Assembly (NCBI GenBank): GCA_003956705.1
Contig: QZCP01000010.1
Location: 62,001-126,000, forward strand
Origin: Brevipalpus yothersi
Taxonomy: Eukaryota > Arthropoda > Arachnida > Trombidiformes > Tenuipalpidae
Direction of reading: 5' to 3'
DNA: 64,000 nt
Under the pieces are notes generated by a model. It was not told where the DNA came from and did not search any database. It saw only the letters and a list, made by a program, of their open reading frames with translations. Positions 14,610 through 25,502 of the stretch are shown piece after piece. Each line of letters begins with the position of its first letter. The stretch's first letter is position 1. Both the position numbers and the translations under genes were made by a program.

Positions 14610-14682
<73 letters not shown>
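14610..14682. repeat. (AG)n microsatellite, about 36 units
   Basis: One of the longest perfect arrays of the window. It is followed by about 230 bp of purine-rich sequence on the plus strand. Confidence 0.95.
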
Positions 14683-14685
<3 letters not shown>

Positions 14686-15080
14686 TCACTTTCATGGTAA
14701 CCTGCCGGTGCAGAAAGAGAAACAAAATGACAACAATATCAGATGAAGAGTAATTGGAAAATAGGATATAGAGGGAGAGAGAGAGGGAGAAAAGATGAGG
14801 AAAAAGAAAATAAGAAGAAGAAGGATGAAAAGATGCGTGCTGAAGCCATGAAGTGAAATAAAGATGAAAGAGAGGATGAAAGAAGAAGAGAAAGAGGCAG
14901 AGTAAAAGAAAAGGATGATGATAATTCGTGTATGCAAGCAATCACCGAAAATCCCTAGTAAGAAGCTCAAATCATCCACGGTCCAAGGAAAAGTGATGAT
15001 ATCAAGTGGCTCAAGACTTTATTTCACAGCAATAACAATGAAACCTTTTCTTTTCCAGATTATTTCTCAATTCCTCTCTT

Positions 15081-15084
<4 letters not shown>

Positions 15085-15149
<65 letters not shown>
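15085..15149. repeat. (TC)n microsatellite, about 32 units
   Basis: TC run on the plus strand only 400 bp from the 14610-14682 AG array. Together they form a large imperfect inverted pair. Confidence 0.95.
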
Positions 15150-15157
<8 letters not shown>

Positions 15158-17245
15158 GTCTTATCAGAGACTCCTTTTGAGCTCGAAACACTATGAATTT
15201 CTCTCCCTTAACGTAATTCGCTTTACTTTCGATTGGAACCAAAGATATGCCTGAGGATCCAGTGGAAGCTTGGAAAACAAGAGGAAGATGATGATGGAAG
15301 TACATATAAAGATATATTATTGTGAGAAAGGGACAGAATAACCAGGAAAATTGTCCAAAAGATGATCATCATTGTGGGAATGGGAATAAATCACATCTAT
15401 TTAACGCATGGATTGGAATGAAAAATCTTTCCATTTCATTTTGACACTAAATTTTTCAAATACTTTTTTTTGAGTCAACAAACAAAGTTTATATGTGCTT
15501 CACTGTATTGGAATGGCAAAGAGAGGAAGAAAGAGAGAGAGAGAGAGAAAATGCTAAGCTCCACACTTTTACGGGGTTTTTTCAAAGTTCTACAGATGTG
15601 AGACAGAGAGAAAAAATGAGCAAGCTGTTTGAGACATAATGAAACATTAAGATACACCGTTCCTCACTATTACTAACTGAATTCATTATTCATAAGCCAC
15701 AATTACTGCACACCCTAAAAATTATGAATTATGGTTGATTTTCTCAAGTAGACGTCTACGGTGTGGGTTGAGAATAAAAAATGAAATAATGTAAATTCCA
15801 CATCAATCCCCTCTGGGAACACTTTTTACACTGGAGAATGTTTCTCCATGTTCAATCTATTTACTTTTGAGAGACTTGTTTCGTTCAAAATTTCAAGATC
15901 GAAGAGAATGTGATACAAAAAAGGCTATCGAAAAGAATTTTGGGGGATCATGGCTGGTCGAAATGAAGTAAAACGAGGGAAATAAAAGTGCTGAATATCT
16001 AGGTTTCTTCCGTAAATAAGTGAACAAAGTATCACTTCCAAAAAACAATCATTTTGTTACAATTCAAGCTAGAGTCAGATTACTCCTCTACAGCTATCGA
16101 GAGAGTTTCATTTCATTGGATCATTCGGTCAGAATTTGAATAATGAACTTGATTGATATTAAAAGAGAACTGATGAGCTGAAACACTAGCATGAGCTGTA
16201 AAAAAAGCTGATGAGATGAGGGAAACTTTTTGTTCAATATCTGATAAACTAATCAGTTTTTCACTCTTAACATTCATTGTAGAGCTCAATTTTTAAAGCA
16301 TATGGTCTGAATATCTTCAAATATCATGAAATAATAAGTTCAAGTGCTAGAGGATTGAAACAATGTCTCCTAAGAAAGGGAGTAAAGCCTTTCAATCAAA
16401 TCCTAATGCCATTTGAAAAAACGACCCTCTGTATCTGACTGATTGCTAAAGTTTCAAAGTAAATTAGGACTAAGACCCAGCCATTCACATTCAGGCACAA
16501 TTAATAATAACACCGTTAAGGGGAATATAAAAATGCGAATTATGATGCCCATACAATACACATATCAAATCAAAGGGATGGAGAGATTCGCTTAACCATT
16601 GATTATGAGCCTAACGTAGATCTTCCGCATGGTGTATGTACCTAAACGTGATCAGAATATTTAAAAGCTTCCTATTGGTGCTACTAATAGAAGAGATCTT
16701 CATTTCGATCTTCTAGATCCATGAATCAGAACAAAGCTGGTCGGCTTATCACATGAATTATGATCATGAATGATGACTTGATCTCATTTCTGTGTGCATA
16801 AAGGTTCCATATATTGTATCTTGAATTTGGAAACATTTCCCCACAACATTTTACTACTACAACTATACCTCTAATACACTGAACGCACATGCTATGGGCT
16901 CTATAGAATTTTTGTTTATTGTTTGTATACATGTATATTTGAATAAACTAGATGTATCAGCATTCTATCGATGTCAAAGTGTGCCTCAATGCAAGAGAGC
17001 ATCTTTGGGAAAAGAGATGATTTTACAGGCAAAAATGGAAGTGAATCAAGATGATCGGATGCAGTGGAGCTCGCATCCTGAAACTTCTACTCTCTATCTT
17101 TTGGGATAAAACCATTAAACAACTCACATCACCAAGTATTGGTAATACATCAACAATGACTAGGGAGATGATCACCATCACAATACACCATGTCAGTCTT
17201 TTATGATGATGTCTAACATGGATCATCATTGTGATCGTTGAAACG

Positions 17246-17249
<4 letters not shown>

Positions 17250-17321
<72 letters not shown>

Positions 17322-17560
17322 NNNNNNNNNNNNNNNNNNNNNNNNNNNNNNNNNNNNNNNNNNNNNNNNNNNNNNNNNNNNNNNNNNNNNNNNNNNNNNN
17401 NNNNNNNNNNNNNNNNNNNNNNNNNNNNNNNNNNNNNNNNNNNNNNNNNNNNNNNNNNNNNNNNNNNNNNNNNNNNNNNNNNNNNNNNNNNNNNNNNNNN
17501 NNNNNNNNNNNNNNNNNNNNNNNNNNNNNNNNNNNNNNNNNNNNNNNNNNNNNNNNNNNN

Positions 17561-17612
<52 letters not shown>
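17250..17612. repeat. (GA)n array containing an assembly gap
   Basis: GA repeat fills 17250-17321 and 17561-17612, and 239 Ns (17322-17560) lie between. Both gap edges are the same repeat in the same phase, so the gap is most simply an unresolved long GA array. The N count need not be its true length. Confidence 0.95.
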
Positions 17613-17615
<3 letters not shown>

Positions 17616-18547
17616 AATAAGATTGAAAACCATGAGAACGGAAAAATGTGAAGAATAAAGTTAGTATTCTTTCAATTCTAGTGAGTTTGACAATTTCAAT
17701 GATTACTATTCACATCCGGCATGTGACACATATTTGCATGATGAAACAGATCATCATAGATTATCTGAATATCATCATCCAGCTTCTATTAGTGTAGGCG
17801 ATTGAAAATCATGGTGTCATTTGCTCAAGAAAGAAAAGATGAAGAAAACTAAGTTCAAGATGAGGATGAGGATTCAAAAACAACTCATGACAAAATTTTG
17901 AGAAAATTTTACAGAAAATTCAGAATATCTTGCACAAGATCTACAATTGATGATAGAGATGATCTTTTTGTGCATTGTGTGTGTTGGGACGTTCTTCTGA
18001 CAGATGATTTTGTATCAATGAATTCCGTGTGCGATACAGCTCTTTTGCATAGACGAAGAAGTAACCTTTTCGATTCCCAAGGCAGACATTTGTTGAGGAT
18101 TTTTTTTCTCTGGTAGACAGTATCATCTTCATTTTTTTCTAGATTTTCGATTTAATACTATTTCGGAATAAAATGCACATTTTGGAAGTGATGAATAAAA
18201 GTAATTGAATAGAGGAAGAAATGAAAAATTTTTTAGCCTGAGAGAGATGAGAAATACTCTTGGGTCGATGAAAAAAAGTGAGAGAATAACAGTAAGCACT
18301 CGTTTTGATTATAAATCGAGATGAAATTATCTTCTAATGGATGCCATCATTGTAGACTATCAGAAGCTCAAAGATTCACACACACAAATGAAATCGAATG
18401 AGAGGGCACATAAAATGAATGGGTGAGAATGTTGTTAGAGAATCGAAATGAGAATTCTCTCTTTCGAGAATAAGATGGTTAGATGATGCTTGAAAGTGGA
18501 AGATACAAAAGTTACAGGATGCAAATAGGAAGAAAGAGTGACAAAAT

Positions 18548-18551
<4 letters not shown>

Positions 18552-18606
<55 letters not shown>
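18552..18606. repeat. (GA)n microsatellite, about 27 units
   Basis: Perfect GA run in the gene-free region. Confidence 0.95.
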
Positions 18607-18609
<3 letters not shown>

Positions 18610-20202
18610 TAAGACACTTTCATTCGAAGATCATCATCGACTTTGATACATGATTCTGTTCCTCTCCATTGAATTCCAATAAACTTTCACGATTCGATTA
18701 CTTCATTTGCCTTTTCTTGATCAGGCAAAAACGTATCTTAAAAGCTCTCTACAAATGAACCTTGACTCTGAATTTGACTGCTTGAGCCACATTTCTGGTG
18801 GACAATTAAGATGTAGATTCCTCTCGGGGAAGCTTATCCTTCTACTATATAGAAAAGTAGGCTAATATTTACTAATAACCACATAATTTTTGACAAGAAT
18901 CATCATTTTTGAACCAGCATCTTTTATGAAAACTGTCTTGATAAAGTCGTATACTTGGATCATTTTCAGGGCTATAGTTTACTATTTGGAAACAATTTTC
19001 CTCTACCAATGATCACCTTGATACTCAGTTGATACTGGTAGCTTAGCAGATTATTACCAATAAAACATGTAGCCAGTAGACAAAAGAAAATGCTTACTCA
19101 CAAGTATGGCTCCAATTTCGTGTTCAGCATCAAAATAATAATCATTACTTGTATAGAAACTAAACTGGCTATTCTTCCATGGTATATCCATGATCATTAT
19201 CGCCCTTCATTCGATTGCGAGAGAAAATGATACCAAAATGATAGTATTTAACGGAGAATTTGGCAATACCGTAACATAAATACTGACTGGAATTGGAACA
19301 TTGATTCTGTCTATGCGTTATAATAACACAGACAGAAAATTGTGATATTAACATCACTAGCCCGGAATGTCTTCTACTGGAAATGTGAATACAAAAGCCC
19401 AGAGTACTCACAAGCCTCCGAAAGCTATCAAAAGTTTGGCGAATAATGGATAAAATATTGAACTATCTGTGTAAAAGTTTGTAAAAATCTACTGGACATT
19501 CAGAATTCACATCTGACCACAATTACAAGAAAAAGGAACATGAAAAGTTGTCCACCAAAAGAGACATCAAAGTATTCCATTTCAATGCTCAACCATTCAC
19601 AAGCACTGGAGTGGACTTCCAAGGCAGTATAGAAAGTAGTGAAAGTTTTTTTCATCCTGTGAGCAATTCACACCGCCCTATTGTGTTGGGAGAGGAAAAG
19701 AAATGTCGAATGATGGACAAGAATACGAATCGAATAAGATTTGAGGAGATTCTGGGTGACAATCTAAGTACCTAACCCTAGAATGAGGAACAACTCAAAA
19801 AAAAGCGATGAGAATAGAGGAAGTGAGATAGATCAGCAAACCATAAGAAGTGATGGAATCCATGTATACATGAATGTAGGGGGAAGAGAGAAAAATTTTT
19901 TCCTTTCATAAAAGAGAAAAGTGAGAAAAAATTGTGGAAGCGAATGAAATGGGATAGAAGGAAGACAAAATGTTTAGGGATGAAATAAAAATGATGACGA
20001 GAAAGAGACGATTGAAGATGAGAGATGAATGTCAAAGTCAGTCCTCATGAAGGTGAGAGGTTATCATTGATGCTATGGCTCGTTCAGTTTGGATTAGAGG
20101 CGCAATGAAATCCAATTTCATGGGCCAGCAGTTTGGGTTGGCAAGAGGCGAGAAAAGAAATAGAAGGAAGCAAAAGAGTATAGAGAGATGAGTGTATTAT
20201 TT

Positions 20203-20222
20203 TCTCTCTCTCTCTCTCTCTC
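20203..20222. repeat. Short (CT)n tract
   Basis: About ten CT units. This is the last array before the repeat-poor gene cluster. Confidence 0.85.
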
Positions 20223-20930
20223 TTCAGACTTTTCGAGCTCTTTTCATCCACCAACACTCATAATAGGGATCTCATGGTTAATCTCTTCCATTTCTCACTA
20301 GGCACTTCCATTCAGTTTCTCTATCTTCCAAGAAGAAGACATCGAGAAAATCTCTCTGTCTCTACCCATACTCTTTGCCATACTTAACTCTTTAACGTAT
20401 GAGATACCTTCATCTTCTTAGCCCATCGAATATTGGAATGAAATTGAGAACCGAAGAGAGATATTGCAAGAATTGTAAATGCCAATTCAGAGAGAATGTA
20501 CTCGTTGGGAAGAGCAATCTTTTATCTGAAACTCCTCTTGATCAACTTTTCTTTGGTACAAGTTTTTGTTTTCATCAAACGGAATGATAATGAAAGTTCA
20601 TGCGGAATGAAGCTTAATTTAGAAAATATTTTATCAAATTGACAACTATGACAATGAAAGTTCATTCTCAATCGTAAATGAGCCTTACAGCTATTAGCAC
20701 AGAGTTTCTCATATCAATTTACAGTTAACACAATTTTGTGAACTTTCTTTCTGTCCAGATAGAGTTGCTGATTGGCCTTCAAAGATGATGAAAGGAAACT
20801 TCCTGAAACTATGAAGTAGATTTCATGAATTTCAAAGACAATCAGCATAGGAAATAGAAAAAAAATTTGCTCAAAATTGAATAATTTTAGAAAAACATCT
20901 TGATGATAAGTTAATACCGGTAGCATTTCA

Positions 20931-21071
20931 ATGTCACTTCATATAAATATTGAGAGTTCAGATAACTTACTTGATGAAGAGAAAAAATCAGTGATTGTTC
21001 GTGATATCCTGACAAAAAAAGATCCAAAAGGTTTCGATACACTTGATGCTTGTGAAACTCGATCACAATAG
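20931..21071 (+). CDS. Possible 46-aa small ORF
   Basis: ATG-to-TAG frame of 46 codons with a charged composition rather than the hydrophobic or repeat-driven look of neighbouring chance frames. It has no signal peptide, no recognisable domain and no visible promoter. It could be a small ORF in a non-coding exon or a chance frame. Confidence 0.15.
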   Translation: MSLHINIESSDNLLDEEKKSVIVRDILTKKDPKGFDTLDACETRSQ

Positions 21072-22049
21072 TTCTTAGACAACTGAACACAAACTGTTAC
21101 ATGGAATCATGCCAGAGTTATTATTCACCGGTAAATGAATATGAGCCCGAGAGGCAAGTAATACTTCGATTTCGCCAAGTTGAGCTGTGAACAAAGTTGA
21201 AGAGAGTTTCGATAAAACATCGCTTCATCTACTCTGTATACTGGAATACTGATCACTGAGTATACTAGATCGAGAGAGAGAGAAAAGGTTTGAATTTGGA
21301 GCGCAATCGCACATAGGCAAGAAGAATTCCTCAGATACGCAAGAATTTTGGTGAGAAGAAATATTGGAATAGTATTGTCGGCCTTTGAGTGTGAGTAAAC
21401 ATGGTGTGGCAGTGAAAAATTTGCAAATAAAAATAGAATTAATCTGAGAGGAAATGAAATTGTGTAAGAATAGGGGGAGAAGATATACAATGTACAGAAA
21501 TCTGCGTCTGGAGGAATAGGTTTACGATGAGACCATATTCATCATTCCAAGAATTATGAAGTATCTCCTACAAGCCATTTCTCATGGCTAAGTAGGACAC
21601 TTTTTCATTGGGGTCTCAGAATTGTATGAATGTGAAGGCAGTTCAAATACGAAGGCAAAGTTTTCAAACTGGTGTAAAGCTAACTATTTACATGAAGGGA
21701 CTGATCTAATTAAAAATAAAGATAAGAAATTTTCATTTTTGATAGTGACAATGTTTCAAATGAATTGATCAGCTCTACTGAAAACATTTCATCTTCCATA
21801 TTTCAATATTCTAAGAACCTTGTAAGACTGGAGCTAGTCAAAATATGGTTCAGTTCCATTGACCTACTATGGAGAAGTCTATAATATTTTGATCTTGAGC
21901 TTTTTATTCAAACCCTAAGAATTTTCATAGTTGAATTGACCGAGTGATCAACTAATGAAATTTGATTTAACCACTCTGGGTAAGTTTTTAGATCAAACTA
22001 TTAGCTTCTTGACCATTTTTCCTGTGGTCATACCGATAAAAATAAAAAT

Positions 22050-22055
22050 TTTATT
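22050..22055 (-). terminator. Poly(A) signal AATAAA of the cuticle protein gene
   Basis: AATAAA on the minus strand, about 150 nt past the stop codon of the cuticle protein gene. Confidence 0.5.
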
Positions 22056-22204
22056 CGACCCATTCACTGGATCCGAATTCAGATGAATGATTACCTTAAC
22101 GGTTGGTGAAGAGTCAATTATTCAGAAAATTCTTGCAACAAGTATATTTAATCAAATATAATCATAACCAATCATTTTTTCCCAAAAGACACCAATATAT
22201 CCGT

Positions 22205-23420
22205 TCATGGATGGCCATATTCGTGACGATAGCTCTCATGACCGTGTTCATCATGATATCCATGGTGGTGATGTTTATGACCACTGTGAACGAAGAGGAA
22301 AGCAAGATTATTAGTTTCACATTCTCTGATCATTAATGATGGGTAATCTTTGACATAAATAAACAAGGATGTGGGTCCTACATGTCGACTTTCAAATTTT
22401 ATGTATTTCAACTTAAAAATTGATGCCCTTACAATCCGAAAATTTTTCTAAGGGCTCATATGGAACTCCTTGTGAGACTATGGCAAAAATTCTATTATGA
22501 TCGTGTCAATGAAAATTTGAAATTGTACTCACTCATGACCGGAAGGAATGTGAGTGTGTGAATGTCCATGTGGATCAGGTCCATTGTAAATAGCATCAGC
22601 AGCATCGATTGATCCAGTTCCAGGCTCATTTGTCTTGATCTTCGCTCGGAAACCCTTCTTATCGGCAACATAGGCCACATAACGTTCTCGACCATCAATA
22701 TCTTTCAAACTGTATTCACCGTGCTTGTTACCCCAAGCATCACCTTCTTCATGTCGCGAATTTTTGGCTCCTTTCGGATCAACAATATCATATCCAAATT
22801 TGTAGTTACCCCATGCCTAAAATAAGTGGAGCAATGATTATCAATCTAAATCAATCAGTCGATCCATAACAATCGCTCTTGCTCAATCCCTTGCAATGAT
22901 CATATCATTTTCAACTAATTGAACGATTTAATTAGACTGGAAATCAGTATTTCTTTTGGAAAATTTTGAAATCAACAAAATTTGCTTATGTATAGTCGAT
23001 GGCCTCTGATTTCTATTTGATTCACTCAAAGAACAATTTAAATCACTTTTAAAGTATTCAAGTGGATGAATAGAGATACATGATGTATCTAGATGTATAT
23101 CAGATGAGATCATCGCTGAGTTTCCGTCAATCAATGGTAAATAGAAAATTTGTACTCACATCTTGTTTCCTGTATGTGTTACTGTGACCTCCGTGTTGAG
23201 GATATTTTTCGTAATGATGATCAGCGGTCACATAAGCTATGGCGATGACCATTAGAGCCATCAATGATATTAAAGCCTGTGATATGGCAAATAAATAAGA
23301 TGGTATGATAATATTAAATCCAACATTTCACAATAAACTTGGTGGTAACCAGACATATTGATGGAAATTCAAATCCGAAAAAATAAAGAGCACCCGATAG
23401 AACACACCAACCTTTGCCAT
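22205..23420 (-). CDS. RR-type chitin-binding cuticle protein (162 aa)
   Basis: Four exons: 23420..23412, 23276..23160, 22816..22533 and 22283..22205. All have GT/AG borders and consistent phase. The first exon encodes only Met-Ala-Lys, which continues into a signal peptide (ALISLMALMVIAIAYVTA). The mature protein carries a Rebers-Riddiford chitin-binding domain at about residues 46-110 (YKFGYDIVDPKG, then GEYSLKDIDGRERYVAY and GFRAKI). This is the hallmark of structural cuticle proteins that bind chitin outside the epidermis. The last exon adds a His/Gly-rich tail of about 27 residues with an HHHH run, which may bind metal or respond to pH. The tiny first coding exon followed by a signal-peptide exon is typical of arthropod cuticle genes. 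The family is certain; the exact RR subtype is not. Confidence 0.92.
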
Positions 23421-23546
23421 TGTGAGTTGATTGAATGAAAATATGGATTGATAAATAAATTCGGTAGTATTGAACAAAAAAAGAGAGAGACTAGTATCAC
23501 TTTTTTTGAGAAACGTATTCTGAAACCCTTTAATGAGGTTCACGAG

Positions 23547-23554
23547 TTTTTATA
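23547..23554 (-). promoter_or_regulatory. TATA box of the cuticle protein gene
   Basis: TATAAAAA on the minus strand about 127 nt upstream of the cuticle protein ATG, so transcription would start near 23520. Confidence 0.6.
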
Positions 23555-25502
23555 CCAGAATCGTTTCGAAAGAGAAAACTTTATCCACCTCCTCTTTTCA
23601 CTATTCACCACCCACTTTGAATCATCTTATACAAGAAGATGACAATCTGTATGACAGTCATGTTCAGGGATCACTTTTTTGCTGAATGAAAGCTTCAAAA
23701 GTGGAAGCGAAAAAAAGCGGGAAAAAACATCAGTACTACCACTGTACATGTATATGCTAAGTGATAATGTTACTAATGTTACCATTCCAGATTGTCGATT
23801 GTCGCTGATGTCTCACTACTTTTCACCTTTTCTCAATGATTAGAACTAATAAAGATGAATATCGATATTGGGGTGCTATTAGCATTGGCGGTGGTAGCTG
23901 GGGAGGAACTCGGTTGGCAGCATGTATATATATATTCACCTATCCGGGGAATCAGTCGTCAATTCGAGTGATAAAATACTTTTCGGGTTCAATTTCTTCT
24001 TCCTATCGTTAGTGGAAAAGTATTTCGCTTATTGTTAGATTGACTACGGAAGAAATAAAAAAAATTGCTTAAATCACGATTTCCCAGTACGATATGGTTG
24101 GTTAAAATTTTTCTAATACTACTAATGCTACTACTACTGCTTATCACAATCGGAGAATCAACAATTAGCATCATTTTAAACAATTAGCAGCACAAGTGAG
24201 CACACACAATGTGAGCGTATGATTAGAGGTGTCTTGCTTGATTTGCTTGATGCATCATTTAGATCACAAATATTTAGATCTAACTCAAGTTAAGCTCACT
24301 TTGATGTCTTACTTTACTCTCATACATACTGTGTTGACTTCTGATATCGATTATGAATGACAATTTCTCACGTTCGTTGAGCTAAACAGTCACACATATT
24401 CACTTACAAACTGTTCAGATGATTGATATGAAATGTTCAATGAAGATCTAATCCACTATCACTTTCTAATTTCATACTTTAAACGTAAATTAGAATAAGA
24501 ACCTCAAATATTGATATACATTCTTGGAGTTATTATATCTCTCCATTTTGAAATGGATGAGTAAAGACCATAACTTAGTACTAATTAATAATAATAATTT
24601 ATACTTTCGGGTTCATTTTTTCTCTTCTTGCTTTACAGCATCTCTTTGACCAATGTTTAATGTTTAATGCTGATTTCGTAATTTGTTCCAGAATGCGTAA
24701 CATTAGATCACCTTGCTAGATTGAATTAACTTTACCTCTCTATTCCTCTCCCTCTCTCTTTGATCTTGAAACAAGGTGCTTATTAATTTTCCATTAATAT
24801 TCTTGCATATCGGATGAAAGGTTTGTTATCATTCAAAGAAATTTAATACATTGTATTCTACAGACATTCTATAGAATCGGAAATTCAATAAATCGCCTTA
24901 AGCTATTCGAAATATTGTTGAAAATTTTCCCATTGAAGCGAACATTTCGAAATCATCTTTCTATCGATTATCTGAATAAATGGATCGGAAGTGAGAAAAA
25001 AAGTCACCATTAGTAAGCTAATAGTAACTGAGTTGACTAATTTTCCAGGAAACAATCGCTTTTTGTGCTCATGATGATTATAGTTGGTTAAGTATTTCTG
25101 TTCAGTTGATTTATAAATTAGAAGCTAATTTATCCAATATAATAAGAAAATGTCTACCGAAGATGGAGATTCTCCACTATTGTTTTCGTGATTTTTCCCG
25201 AGAGATTCATGAAATAAAGGAGAAAGAAGTTATCAAATAGAGAAAAAAGATTCAATTCGAAAATTGGTATATATTACAGAATAGGAAGTTTGCTCTCATT
25301 TCACCCATGGAATTGTGATTAATTTCAAAATAAATAAGTTGTAAAAGATGAAAGCGGGGAGCTCTCTACCAAACATGCAGTTTCGATTGAAAAAAGTCGA
25401 TCTACAAGATCCACAAGTTATTTAGCAAAAGAACTGACTCATTTTATCACCGAAATCAATGGAAATTGCTTAATTGCTTAATTCTAATTGTAAAAAAATT
25501 TT
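23555..25502. other. Intergenic, nothing recognised
   Basis: AT-rich sequence between the cuticle promoter and the endoplasmin stop codon. No domain-bearing frame, RNA gene or long repeat was seen. Confidence 0.5.

Larger units (their letters stand above)
10110..22049. other. 12-kb gene-free region rich in GA/CT arrays
   Basis: Upstream of the LRR/FN3 start codon I find no conserved protein. Open frames here are mostly Ser-Leu or Arg-Glu runs produced by GA/CT repeats or by long purine-rich tracts (for example 13190-13520 and 14690-14930). The region may hold 5' non-coding exons or regulatory DNA of the LRR gene. An assembly gap lies at 17322-17560. Confidence 0.6.

Noticed and set aside
14525..15305. 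Several long Ser-Leu or Arg-Glu open frames across the GA/CT arrays
   Set aside because: They come from dinucleotide repeats, which read open in several frames on both strands. No domain or splice context.
17226..17651. Frames spanning the run of Ns
   Set aside because: The gap is translated as unknown residues between repeat frames. It is not evidence of a gene.
19548..19775. 75-codon plus-strand frame beginning with a non-ATG codon
   Set aside because: No ATG start, family or splice signal. Composition is not distinctive.
22103..22336. Plus-strand frame across the last cuticle exon
   Set aside because: It is antisense to the His-rich exon; the hydrophobic Val/Met run is the complement of His codons.
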